42,907 nucleotides of DNA from a virus. The DNA lies in the IMG/VR virus record IMGVR_UViG_3300005253_000024, positions 1 through 42,907 of that record, one strand, 5' to 3'. Numbering within the stretch: the stretch's first letter is position 1; the number at the start of each line of letters is the position of its first letter. Positions 32,606-38,963 of this stretch are shown here, piece by piece. The notes under the pieces were generated by a model. That model was given only the letters and a program-made list of their open reading frames with translations, searched no databases and was not told the origin of the DNA. The position numbers and the translations under genes are program-made.

Positions 32606-33363
32606 TGTTCACCTCCTTTATTGGTAAATACCAAGTTACTCCTATTGATTTCCACCCTAATAGGCTTAATGCTATCCTCAGCCAGTCTTAATAGTGGGAA
32701 ACTAATATCCACTATATTGCTGCCTTCACTGATAGTCCTCAATTCAATGGAGGAATCACACCACCAACCAAATACAGCAGAGCCAAAGGCAGCATCGGCT
32801 CCTCTATCATAGCGTTCTCCCTCTATTATCCAGTCCTTGCCTTCATGGTGTATAAGGACAAAACTGACTCTTAGCTCCTCTATTATTTCATCCACCCTGT
32901 CGGTGAACTGCCTTACATCGTACTCATCGGTAAGGCGGCCAGACATTATCTTGAATATAGGGTCAATGATTACCACCTGAGCTTGAGTTTCTGCAATCCA
33001 TTGTTTTAGTAAGGCTGCACCCCAAGCCTTGTCTAATTTCAAGTTCCTGGTGGTGACAAGGAATAGATTGCCTAGTGGGGACAGCTTATTACCAAAGCAA
33101 TACTTGATAACCCGCTTTTGGTAGGCAGCTTTGGGTATTTCTAGCTGTACTATCAGGACAGTAGATAAGGTTGTTTTGAATCCTAACCAAGGCTTACCAC
33201 TGGACAGTTTGAAAGCCAGGTCTATGGCAGTCATACTTTTCCAACTCTTATAGGGGCCAAATAGGATTATCTTTCCCTGTGGTATCAATAATCCACTTCC
33301 TATCAGTTCAGTTATATGTGGTGGCCGCCAAGCTAGGAAATCGTCAAGGGATTCAGGCTTCAA
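32602..33363 (-). CDS. RepA-like/AAA_25-type ATPase
   Basis: The 253-residue ATPase begins at TTG 33363 with AAGGAG six bases upstream, inside the YopX-like gene. The P-loop is GPYKSWKSMTA (about 36-46), followed by an ALDLA-like helix and Walker B AQVVIIDPIFKI, and then VLIHHEGKDW. These fit RecA-fold replicative ATPases of the RepA helicase family. The normal glycine before the P-loop lysine is replaced by tryptophan. It could be the phage helicase or a loader; no primase or DnaB-like gene was recognised. Confidence 0.7.
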   Translation of the reverse strand: MKPESLDDFLAWRPPHITELIGSGLLIPQGKIILFGPYKSWKSMTAIDLAFKLSSGKPWLGFKTTLSTVLIVQLEIPKAAYQKRVIKYCFGNKLSPLGNLFLVTTRNLKLDKAWGAALLKQWIAETQAQVVIIDPIFKIMSGRLTDEYDVRQFTDRVDEIIEELRVSFVLIHHEGKDWIIEGERYDRGADAAFGSAVFGWWCDSSIELRTISEGSNIVDISFPLLRLAEDSIKPIRVEINRSNLVFTNKGGEQ

Positions 33364-33838
33364 ATAATAACTCCTTTAGCAAGTCTGGGTTCTCATAGAT
33401 GTTGCCGATGACTTCAAGGTCCTCATTTGCGTTATATTCCGTTAGGGTGTCCCTGCACTCATTTACAAAGAAGTCTCCCCACTCAATATCCTCACCAACA
33501 TTGATATGGCGAAAGTTTCGGTATCTTGTGATTAGGTATAAGTTATTACCACCAAAGGTAGAATCAGTAGCAATGAGAAACCACCAAATGTGCTTTCCAA
33601 CCGTAGTTTTAACTATATCCCCCTCATATATCTCAACCCCGTTCTTGTCCTTAAGTCCTGTGTATTGTAGGGGGATGAATTTGTCTCGAGGGTAAATTAT
33701 GCTACGCCTGGTTGAATCTCCTTCAACATTTATAAATGAACCTGTTGGCAATAGTGTGAGTTGGTCAACCGCCATTTCATCTGCAGAGAACATCCTTTTA
33801 GCCACTGTATGCCAACCCCTAAACTTAATCTCTCTCAT
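33353..33838 (-). CDS. YopX family protein
   Basis: The family signature is clear: MREIKFRGW at the start, IPLQYTGLKDKNGVEIYEGDIV in the middle (about 56-77) and EVIGNIYENPDLL at the C-terminus. YopX proteins are common in phages of low-GC bacteria; their biochemical function is not settled. ATG 33838 has GGAG upstream. The C-terminus overlaps the ATPase TTG start by 11 bases. Confidence 0.85.
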   Translation of the reverse strand: MREIKFRGWHTVAKRMFSADEMAVDQLTLLPTGSFINVEGDSTRRSIIYPRDKFIPLQYTGLKDKNGVEIYEGDIVKTTVGKHIWWFLIATDSTFGGNNLYLITRYRNFRHINVGEDIEWGDFFVNECRDTLTEYNANEDLEVIGNIYENPDLLKELLFEA

Positions 33839-34020
33839 TGTATTATAACTCCTTCCTTACCACCAATTTCAATAAAGCCTTGCTCCTCTCCTAGATGGTC
33901 ACATATCCTTAATCCTAGTCTATTATGTTCCTCACCTTCAGGTAATGGCATTACTGGATAGACAAAGAAATTGTTTGGGTAATTCCTAAGTTGTTGGATT
34001 AGGATTTTTATCTCCTTCAT
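33835..34020 (-). CDS. Small hypothetical protein (61 aa)
   Basis: ATG 34020 lies within the upstream gene with AAGGAAG before it. The first half is helical (KEIKILIQQLRNYPNNFFVY), and the second is beta and acidic (GFIEIGGKEGVIIQ). The pattern resembles small phage ABA-sandwich proteins, but not closely enough to assign. Confidence 0.55.
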   Translation of the reverse strand: MKEIKILIQQLRNYPNNFFVYPVMPLPEGEEHNRLGLRICDHLGEEQGFIEIGGKEGVIIQ

Positions 34021-34429
34021 TTAACACTTCCTTCTGTTTTATTGGTACTAGTTCCCATAACTCCAAACCTAATAATACATAGCATACTCCTTGTCCACAA
34101 GCTAACCCATACTGTTTGCAATCCATACAGCTAGGTAGATTGTCCTTACTATACCTTAGCTTGAACCTCTTAATCCATTTACTCAAAGTGCTGGTGTCTA
34201 CCTCATCACCTAGTTTATGGGCTACCACCGAAAGAGAGCCACTAACCAGCACATCCTCTATCAGTTTACCGTACTTCTGTTCAAGGTAACGCATTAGAGG
34301 AGTTTTCAGCCTATCTAATACTGTAACCCTTATTGCTGGTTGTAACCGTTTATGTTTTCTAGGAGCAGATTGTTTCTCCAGCAACCCTCGTTCCTTTAGT
34401 ATCCGCTCTCTTGGTGTTAATGTTTTCAA
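33986..34429 (-). CDS. Helix-turn-helix protein with cysteine cluster (147 aa)
   Basis: TTG 34429 follows AAGGAAT, just after the previous stop. A basic N-terminus (RKHKRLQPAIRV) is followed by a helix-turn-helix-like stretch (GSLSVVAHKLGDEVDTSTLSKWIKRF, about 63-88). A short cysteine group (CMDCKQYGLACGQGVC) then follows. It is probably a DNA-binding regulator or origin-binding protein. The HTH assignment is from pattern alone. Confidence 0.55.
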   Translation of the reverse strand: MKTLTPRERILKERGLLEKQSAPRKHKRLQPAIRVTVLDRLKTPLMRYLEQKYGKLIEDVLVSGSLSVVAHKLGDEVDTSTLSKWIKRFKLRYSKDNLPSCMDCKQYGLACGQGVCYVLLGLELWELVPIKQKEVLNEGDKNPNPTT

Positions 34430-34432
34430 CTA

Positions 34433-34789
34433 TTATTCCTTGTCTATTATTTTCTCAATAGCTAGGCAGAGGGCTAGGGCAGGAGATACTGGCATGGGTC
34501 TCCTAGTCCAGAATTCTTTTAGCGAAAAGCCAAGGAGTTTGAACATGGCTTCCTCGTCAGAACTTAAATCTGTATTTCCAAGTAACCTAACAGCCTTCGG
34601 CACCAGCCACTTAAAGCAGGCATCTAGGGATTCAGTGAAGACTTCCAGAACTTCTATGCCCCATTCCTCATCTACTTCAATCCATTTTGTTCTACGGTAG
34701 ATAACCAGAGTTTCACCAATGATATGCCCATACGTCACACCATCTTTACCAAATCTCCACTCAGCCAGCTTCTTGTTTAGTTCTTTCAT
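34433..34789 (-). CDS. Phage ABA-sandwich-like protein (118 aa)
   Basis: ATG 34789 is preferred because AGGAGGG lies before it; ATG 34804 overlaps that site. The helix-start NKKLAEWRFG, the middle WLVPKAVRLL and the ending SPALALCLAIEKIIDKE are like small phage proteins of the ABA-sandwich kind (alanine-rich PALA helix). Function unknown. Confidence 0.55.
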   Translation of the reverse strand: MKELNKKLAEWRFGKDGVTYGHIIGETLVIYRRTKWIEVDEEWGIEVLEVFTESLDACFKWLVPKAVRLLGNTDLSSDEEAMFKLLGFSLKEFWTRRPMPVSPALALCLAIEKIIDKE

Positions 34790-34825
34790 GTTCTCCCTCC
34801 TCATTAACTATTATTGTAGGATACC

Positions 34826-35080
34826 TTACTTAGGAGCCTTGGGACAACCTCGATATACAAGCTCCTTGCCTTTGTTTAGCATCTCCTTTTGAATCCAATC
34901 AATGAGACCCTTCTCTAACCAACCACCATCTTGGTAGAGGTCAAACAGATTTACATAACAAGATAGGACTGGCTGTTCAGCTATCATTATTGTATCCAAC
35001 TCATAACCAGTATGCCGTCCTTCCTTAATACTAGCTGGATAAACCTTGATGTCTATGTACAGGAAATTAACCCTTGGCAT
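34826..35080 (-). CDS. Hypothetical protein (84 aa)
   Basis: ATG 35080 overlaps the previous stop with AAAGGAGG upstream. The N-terminal half is beta-rich (NFLYIDIKVYPASI) and includes a GYELDT turn; the end is lysine- and proline-rich. No family recognised. Confidence 0.55.
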   Translation of the reverse strand: MPRVNFLYIDIKVYPASIKEGRHTGYELDTIMIAEQPVLSCYVNLFDLYQDGGWLEKGLIDWIQKEMLNKGKELVYRGCPKAPK

Positions 35081-35238
35081 TACCTACCTCCTTTACATTC
35101 GTGGTGTTCCATGGCATATTCAGGCATTCTTACATTACACCTTATACACTTGACCATTGGGGCTGGCTTGGTATGCTGTATCATTGGCTCAGTACCAGCT
35201 ATTACCCGTTCCTTCCGTTCCTTGTCTCTCTTACCCAT
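35080..35238 (-). CDS. Small zinc-finger protein (52 aa)
   Basis: ATG 35238 is chosen for its AAGGAGGG at 35251-35244; a longer frame upstream runs through a pseudoknot-forming leader. A basic N-terminus (MGKRDKERKERVIAG) precedes CIRCNVRMPEYAMEHHEC, a C-x2-C-x12-H-x-C finger. It is a likely RNA- or DNA-binding protein. Its 5' leader at 35256-35348 may control it. Confidence 0.6.
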   Translation of the reverse strand: MGKRDKERKERVIAGTEPMIQHTKPAPMVKCIRCNVRMPEYAMEHHECKGGR

Positions 35239-35255
35239 TATATCCCTCCTTTTAT

Positions 35256-35348
35256 GGGTTGGAGTAGAGGCTATAGCAGAAACCTCCTGCTGCACCTACA
35301 GGAGAAAAAGGCTATCCTGGGATACTCCAACCCTATTAAAGTCCCAGG
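35256..35348 (-). promoter_or_regulatory. H-type pseudoknot leader of the zinc-finger gene
   Basis: On the minus strand CCTGGGA (35348-35342) pairs with TCCCAGG (35322-35316). Interleaved with it, GGGTTGGAGTA (35333-35323) pairs perfectly with TACTCCAACCC (35266-35256). The long loop holds competing hairpins (CTCCTG/CAGGAG against AGCAG/CTGCT). The last strand ends four bases before the AAGGAGG site, where a translational riboregulator would sit. Confidence 0.5.
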
Positions 35349-35365
35349 CTTGTTCTGCCTCCTGT

Positions 35366-35554
35366 CTAGTATATTATACCTCCTAGGTAATCAAATAGTT
35401 TCTCCTCCTCCAGGCATTGGGTTAAGAAGTCGGTTTCCCACCACATCCCACAAGGCTTACAGTACCAGTAGGTTTCGTTAACATTCGGCATTGGATTGTA
35501 GTCCAATAGGTTGTAGCAACCTGGACAGATAGGGAAACCAACTAAATAGTTCAC
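35366..35554 (-). CDS. Small zinc-ribbon protein (62 aa)
   Basis: GTG 35554 has AAGGAG eight bases upstream. Pairs CPGCYNLLDY and CKPCGMWWET form a zinc ribbon; tryptophans and tyrosines are unusually frequent. The repeated AT-rich element (copy B) lies directly upstream of the ribosome site. Target unknown. Confidence 0.6.
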   Translation of the reverse strand: MNYLVGFPICPGCYNLLDYNPMPNVNETYWYCKPCGMWWETDFLTQCLEEEKLFDYLGGIIY

Positions 35555-35569
35555 CTATTATTCTCCTTG

Positions 35570-35599
35570 GTATACACTTAAATATATAATACTATTATA
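35570..35599 (-). promoter_or_regulatory. 30-bp AT-rich repeated element, copy B
   Basis: The sequence begins GTATACACTTAAATATATAA on the plus strand. It matches copy A at 27 of 30 positions and copy C at 26 of 30. It sits just upstream of the zinc-ribbon gene at 35366-35554, in the leftward unit; no consensus promoter overlaps it. Confidence 0.55.
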
Positions 35600-35651
35600 A
35601 TTAAATATTATACTGTATCATGTTTAAGTTGTTTGGCGTCCTCTAAGGCTA

Positions 35652-35780
35652 TCATTTGATTACCCTCTCTGTCCACCTACAATATGGGCAGCGAAGAGTT
35701 TGAACCAACGCCTTCTCAGGGTTTGTAGGTGTTAATATACTTTTCCAACCTCGGTTTAGACAGTGTGGACACAGTTTCAT
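35652..35780 (-). CDS. Small zinc-ribbon protein (42 aa)
   Basis: ATG 35780 overlaps the previous stop (ATGA), with GGAGG upstream. The peptide starts MKLCPHCLNRGW and contains CPYCRWTE near the end, two CxxC pairs 27 residues apart. Coupling and cysteine spacing support a real gene. Confidence 0.6.
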   Translation of the reverse strand: MKLCPHCLNRGWKSILTPTNPEKALVQTLRCPYCRWTERVIK

Positions 35781-36007
35781 TTTACCTTACCTCCTAATCG
35801 TAAACAGACATTGTCTGTGGCCTTGTCAGATGTTTGGCCAGGTCTATAAAACTCTCCATCCCATAGACTGATGCCATCCATCCATAGGTGAGCTCGCCAC
35901 AACCTTTTACCATTATGGTACACCTCCAGATGGTCATGGTGTCCACCTGCTACTACCCTTACTTCTAGGTTTTCACCGCCGAACCCTTTAAACTTGAGTT
36001 TAGCCAT
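35777..36007 (-). CDS. Hypothetical beta-rich protein (76 aa)
   Basis: ATG 36007 follows a GAGGAG site. Beta strands dominate (LKFKGFGGENLEVRVVAGG, HLEVYHNGKRLWRAHLW), a small-barrel-like pattern. No motif recognised; the stop overlaps the next start. Confidence 0.55.
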   Translation of the reverse strand: MAKLKFKGFGGENLEVRVVAGGHHDHLEVYHNGKRLWRAHLWMDGISLWDGEFYRPGQTSDKATDNVCLRLGGKVK

Positions 36008-36011
36008 TTCC

Positions 36012-36200
36012 TTACTCCTCCGTTTTATATTCTAGTAGTACTCTAGCCAGCCTCTTATGACCAGCTTTGAGATACCACTTAGCCCACCAGTTGGCTACGG
36101 AAACTAAGGCTTCCTCTGGTGGTGCTCCTACCTCAGCCAGGTCATTCTGGGCATCGGCAGCAGCATCGTCCATAGCCTGTTTATCCTCTTGTGTAAACAT
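36012..36200 (-). CDS. Small helical hypothetical protein (62 aa)
   Basis: ATG 36200 sits behind AAAGGAGG. The N-terminus is acidic (EDKQAMDDAAADAQNDLAEV) and the C-terminus basic (KAGHKRLARVLLEY), with a WWAKWYLK core. Function unknown. Confidence 0.55.
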   Translation of the reverse strand: MFTQEDKQAMDDAAADAQNDLAEVGAPPEEALVSVANWWAKWYLKAGHKRLARVLLEYKTEE

Positions 36201-36212
36201 TGCTAACCTCCT

Positions 36213-36314
36213 TTATGTAGGTTGGCACTCTAGGCAGGTGCCATCGGCCTTAGCTTCTACCCAGTTTGACCACTTGCCACACTTTGGGCATTTACGCTTA
36301 CCCTTAACTCTCAT
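36213..36314 (-). CDS. Tiny zinc-ribbon protein (33 aa)
   Basis: ATG 36314 has TAGGAGG upstream. The peptide begins MRVKGKRKCPKCGKWSNW and ends with CLECQPT; the two CxxC pairs make a minimal ribbon with a basic start. It lies in a run of coupled small genes. Confidence 0.55.
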   Translation of the reverse strand: MRVKGKRKCPKCGKWSNWVEAKADGTCLECQPT

Positions 36315-36324
36315 GCCTAACCTC

Positions 36325-36402
36325 CTATCTAAAGTATTGTCCAATACCAATCACTGTCCCAGCGACTAGCATAAAGGCTAGTATGAATATTATAATCATC
36401 AT
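36325..36402 (-). CDS. Tiny membrane peptide (25 aa)
   Basis: Adjacent ATG codons at 36402 and 36399 follow AGGAG. The peptide is one hydrophobic helix (IIIFILAFMLVAGTVIGIG) ending QYFR. It is comparable to the 24-residue peptide at 28534-28608. Function unknown. Confidence 0.45.
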   Translation of the reverse strand: MMIIIFILAFMLVAGTVIGIGQYFR

Positions 36403-36417
36403 TGGCTATCTCCTTTC

Positions 36418-36714
36418 TTAGAATTCCTTTACCTCTGGCTTGTTGACTATCTCTATGTCCTCTCTGGCTATACTACCCATTAGAGTAGCCAGTACCTCAG
36501 CGGATACGTCTAGCTGTTGTGCCTCTCTAGCTAGCCAATGGGCTTCTAGGTGTAAGGCAGTAATGTCACTATCAAATAGTTTACCTCTAAGTTTGGATAG
36601 ATGACTGGCTACACCTTCAATACAATGTCCTGTGGCTATTTTGGCTACCTTCAACAAGGCTTCATGGTCTAGCTTGGTACTATTAGCACTTAGGTTACAT
36701 TGGGTAACATTCAT
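36418..36714 (-). CDS. Helical hypothetical protein (98 aa)
   Basis: ATG 36714 has AAAGGAGG upstream; the longer start at 36744 would put that site inside the gene. The protein is almost all helix (EALLKVAKIATGHCIEGVASH, HLEAHWLAREAQQLDVSAEVL). No family recognised. Confidence 0.55.
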   Translation of the reverse strand: MNVTQCNLSANSTKLDHEALLKVAKIATGHCIEGVASHLSKLRGKLFDSDITALHLEAHWLAREAQQLDVSAEVLATLMGSIAREDIEIVNKPEVKEF

Positions 36715-36745
36715 TGGTTTAACCTCCTTTATTAATTCCCTCATA

Positions 36746-36807
36746 CCAGCCCACTATCTCTGTCCTAGCTACTACTTCAATGTGTCTGGCAGTAGGTAAT
36801 GGGCTGG
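36746..36807 (-). other. Hairpin between small genes
   Basis: CCAGCCCA (36746-36753) pairs with TGGGCTGG (36800-36807) around a 46-base loop holding weaker pairs. It fills the only gap between the genes at 36418 and 36817. It may be an mRNA-processing or regulatory structure. Confidence 0.4.
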
Positions 36808-36816
36808 GTCAAGGAA

Positions 36817-37074
36817 CTAATCATCTATGTATTGGAATGCACAACCAACTCTTGTAACAGCCTTTAGGTGTTTCATAGCATAGGATAATGTCAGCTTAAT
36901 CGTCTTACCTAGTGCCACATGGAACCAATGGTTTGCAGCAAAGGAGCCTATTCTTACATACTCGCCTTTACTATCTATGGCTGGACTACCTTCAATATCC
37001 CAATCAAACACTTGTTTGGCACCACCATCCCAATTCCCATGTACTGGTTTATTTAATGTTTGCCTTAACCTCAT
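36817..37074 (-). CDS. Hypothetical protein (85 aa)
   Basis: ATG 37074 follows AAGGAGG. The segment WDGGAKQVFDWDIEGSPAI then VRIGSFAANHWFHVALGKT suggests a compact alpha/beta fold. No match recalled; an early accessory gene by position. Confidence 0.55.
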   Translation of the reverse strand: MRLRQTLNKPVHGNWDGGAKQVFDWDIEGSPAIDSKGEYVRIGSFAANHWFHVALGKTIKLTLSYAMKHLKAVTRVGCAFQYIDD

Positions 37075-37097
37075 TGGGTTTACCTCCTTATTATTGT

Positions 37098-37343
37098 TTA
37101 GTTGACCTTTTCTAGTTTACCATTTACTAGTCTGTAAGTGCCGAGGCTCTTCAAGCATGAGGAGTTAGAGCTGCCATCGGTAATATTGATAACTACATAG
37201 TCGCTACCATCATCGCCAACAAAACATTCAACCCTAGCTCCAATATGCCACCCCCCGGTATGTCCCTTAATGCCACTGTTTGCTGTCCCTTCCCTTGTAA
37301 CTAGTCCCCGATTCCCTCTTAGGTATCCATAAAATCTGGACAT
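37098..37343 (-). CDS. Hypothetical beta-rich protein (81 aa)
   Basis: ATG 37343 is preceded by GGAGG. It is glycine-rich with beta segments (GWHIGARVECFVGDDGSDYVV) and a polar NITDGSSNSS stretch. Small-barrel-like; function unknown. Confidence 0.55.
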   Translation of the reverse strand: MSRFYGYLRGNRGLVTREGTANSGIKGHTGGWHIGARVECFVGDDGSDYVVINITDGSSNSSCLKSLGTYRLVNGKLEKVN

Positions 37344-37348
37344 GCACC

Positions 37349-37561
37349 TTACCTCCCTCCTTTTGCTCTATGAAGTCTCCTCACACAACTAGTTGGCACT
37401 GCCCAAGGGGTAGGGTAAAGGTCTCCATCCATATGGACGTTTACATTGCCCTCCGTGCATGGCTCTCCAATGGTGCCTTTCTGCCCATTGTACACAATGG
37501 CACTTACCCTTTGAGCCTCTACCTCATCCACTATTACTACTCTAGTTCCTTTTCTAAACAT
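37349..37561 (-). CDS. KOW/SH3-like small protein (70 aa)
   Basis: ATG 37561 has AAGGAG upstream. The sequence FRKGTRVVIVDEVEAQRVSA and the later GQKGTIGEPCTEGNVNVHMD look like an SH3- or KOW-like small barrel with a G-x-x-V turn. It overlaps the neighbouring zinc-finger gene by 25 bases. Nucleic-acid binding is plausible. Confidence 0.55.
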   Translation of the reverse strand: MFRKGTRVVIVDEVEAQRVSAIVYNGQKGTIGEPCTEGNVNVHMDGDLYPTPWAVPTSCVRRLHRAKGGR

Positions 37562-37785
37562 GGTTTAACTCCTTTCCTTTCAAGTTCTTCATCCTCCTTG
37601 CTGCTATCTTCGGTTATACACCAAGTGTGGTAGTATTTACTATCTATTACCTTGTATGGCATAGCTCCTCTTATAACTGGGTGTCCACACTTTGGACAGT
37701 GGTTACCTATATCTATATTCTCATAGGGATTGTTACTCATTGGTTGTCTCCTTTCAAGTGTGGATACATATAACCTGGCATTCAT
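37537..37785 (-). CDS. Small zinc-binding protein (67 or 82 aa)
   Basis: ATG 37785 has AAGGAGG at a spacing of seven and ATG 37740 has AAGGAG at the same spacing, so two forms may be made. The shared part has CPKCGHPVIRGAMPY and YYHTWC, a likely zinc site, and a charged C-terminus. Two good starts in one frame are unusual. Confidence 0.6.
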   Translation of the reverse strand: MNARLYVSTLERRQPMSNNPYENIDIGNHCPKCGHPVIRGAMPYKVIDSKYYHTWCITEDSSKEDEELERKGVKPCLEKELE

Positions 37786-37833
37786 TGATGCACCTCCTTA
37801 TAGCTCTTACTTCTTTGCTCTGCTCCTGTTGAC

Positions 37834-37998
37834 CTATAGTGTGACTATCCTTTTGTTCCTTAAGAATATGATTAAATTGCCGCCAAAATTCCTATGCCAT
37901 GATAACCTTATGGTAACCCTGTCGTAATCCTTTGTTACTCCAAACCTAATCCAGAATGACTTGGCTCTCCTCCGCAATTCTACCCTACATAATTTCAC
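37834..37998 (-). CDS. Small basic protein, first gene of the leftward unit (54 aa)
   Basis: GTG 37998 has AGGAGGT upstream and lies about 25 bases after the predicted start of transcription from the promoter at 38030-38058. The peptide starts VKLCRVELRRRAKSFWIRFG and is strongly basic throughout. No family recognised. Promoter and ribosome site argue that it is expressed early. Confidence 0.55.
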   Translation of the reverse strand: MKLCRVELRRRAKSFWIRFGVTKDYDRVTIRLSWHRNFGGNLIIFLRNKRIVTL

Positions 37999-38029
37999 TT
38001 CTCACCTCCTGTCAACTAACTCTATTATC

Positions 38030-38058
38030 ATTATACTACCTACTATTGCACTTGTCAA
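38030..38058 (-). promoter_or_regulatory. Consensus promoter of the main leftward unit
   Basis: On the minus strand TTGACA (38058-38053), a 17-base spacer and TATAAT (38035-38030). A dyad AGAACATTAGTTCT (38060-38073) touches the -35 box. It is divergent from the rightward promoter at 38163-38191. Confidence 0.88.
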
Positions 38059-38059
38059 T

Positions 38060-38073
38060 AGAACATTAGTTCT
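38060..38073. promoter_or_regulatory. Operator-like dyad, copy 2
   Basis: AGAAC-ATTA-GTTCT is a perfect 5-bp inverted repeat directly upstream of the leftward -35 box. It shares both arms with the perfect palindrome at 38892-38905. Confidence 0.55.
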
Positions 38074-38162
38074 ACTTAACATAACTCAGCTTTACATAAC
38101 CGTCAATTAGCACGGATGTTCTACCGATTTACATAAATGTTACTAAACTGCCTGCAAAACAC

Positions 38163-38191
38163 TTGACAAAGTATCTACCTTGTGCTATACT
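38163..38191 (+). promoter_or_regulatory. Rightward promoter for the gene at 38286
   Basis: TTGACA (38163-38168), a 17-base spacer and TATACT (38186-38191). Transcription would begin near 38198, leaving an unusually long leader of about 88 bases for this genome. Three TTWACATAA motifs lie upstream (38076, 38091, 38128). Confidence 0.78.
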
Positions 38192-38285
38192 TATTATAGT
38201 GAAGTGGCAATAGCACCTTAGCAATCTTAGCCTAGAGTTTTAACAAAGGCTCCTCGAAGGGCAAGATAATAAAAAGGAGTGTGAA

Positions 38286-38831
38286 ATGACATTACAAGAG
38301 TTAAAAACCCAGATGGCAGCTGCTGTAGCCGAGTTCAATAAGACTGGGGACATGAGTAAAATTCAAGAGGTCTCCAATGCAATGAATAAAGCTAAAGTGG
38401 TATTAGCAAAAGAGGAAGCTACTAGATTACAAGCTGAAGCTGAGAAGCTAGCGGGGGTTAGGGAAGCACTAGCAATTAAGATTCATGGGGCTGTAGTAGC
38501 TATGGGGTTAGCCAAAGAACTGCTAGCCGTCAAAGCGTGGGGTTTCACTTACAAAGTTGACAATGCTGTACCTGGTGCTGAGGATACGAGATACAAGAGC
38601 GTTGCATTGACAACTGCTATAGTCAAGCGTGTCAGTACAGGCGGCGGTGGCTCTGGGAAGCTGAAAGACATCACGGGTTTGAGCCGCTGGGAAATCATGG
38701 AGAAGTATGGCACCGATGTGGAGAAGCAGAAGCTCGTTGAAGCAGGAGCAGACAGCCGACCACGTTGGTTTGCTAGTGAACCAGCTATCAAGCGGATACT
38801 CAATGAGCATCCCGAGCTAATCAAGAAGTAG
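38286..38831 (+). CDS. Monocistronic protein of unknown function (181 aa)
   Basis: This isolated rightward gene, with its own promoter and terminator, sits between leftward genes. The N-terminal 60 residues are a charged helix or coiled coil. The middle has beta segments (WGFTYKVDN) and a glycine-rich linker (STGGGGSGKLKD). The C-terminus (TGLSRWEIMEKYGTDVEKQKL, RPRWFASEPAIKRILNEHPE) looks like a small DNA-binding or winged domain. AAAAGGAG precedes the ATG. Its autonomous unit suggests a regulator or early host-takeover factor, but no motif proves it. Confidence 0.65.
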   Translation: MTLQELKTQMAAAVAEFNKTGDMSKIQEVSNAMNKAKVVLAKEEATRLQAEAEKLAGVREALAIKIHGAVVAMGLAKELLAVKAWGFTYKVDNAVPGAEDTRYKSVALTTAIVKRVSTGGGGSGKLKDITGLSRWEIMEKYGTDVEKQKLVEAGADSRPRWFASEPAIKRILNEHPELIKK

Positions 38832-38847
38832 CCAACAGTCATGAAAG

Positions 38848-38877
38848 GAGCGGGCTAGTTGCCAGTCCGCTCTTTTT
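38848..38877 (+). terminator. Rho-independent terminator
   Basis: GAGCGG (38848-38853) pairs with CCGCTC (38867-38872), extended inside by a G-U and two further pairs, and is followed by TTTTT. It ends the transcript of the gene at 38286-38831. Confidence 0.85.
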
Positions 38878-38891
38878 GTTTGCCCACTACT

Positions 38892-38905
38892 AGAACATAT
38901 GTTCT
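38892..38905. promoter_or_regulatory. Operator-like palindrome, copy 1
   Basis: AGAACATATGTTCT is a perfect 14-bp palindrome located between two convergent terminators. The same arms recur beside the leftward promoters at 38030 and 32058. Confidence 0.55.
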
Positions 38906-38924
38906 GATTGTCGGGCATTAGAAA

Positions 38925-38952
38925 AGCGGGTAAGAGTTCTATCCTACCCGCT
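38925..38952 (-). terminator. Leftward terminator hairpin
   Basis: AGCGGGTA (38925-38932) pairs with TACCCGCT (38945-38952). On the minus strand a short T-rich stretch (TTTCT) follows. It lies just beyond the stop of the gene at 38964-39137. Confidence 0.65.
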
Positions 38953-38963
38953 CTTCTGTTTGC

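Noticed and set aside
35608-35655. 15-codon frame MIALEDAKQLKHDTV with an ATGA overlap
   Set aside because: Too short to support; it may be a chance frame in the AT-rich leader before copy B of the repeated element.
37750-37880. Minus-strand frame containing EFWRQFNHILKEQKD, looking protein-like
   Set aside because: No ATG, GTG or TTG start within it, and it is out of frame with both flanking genes that have good ribosome sites.
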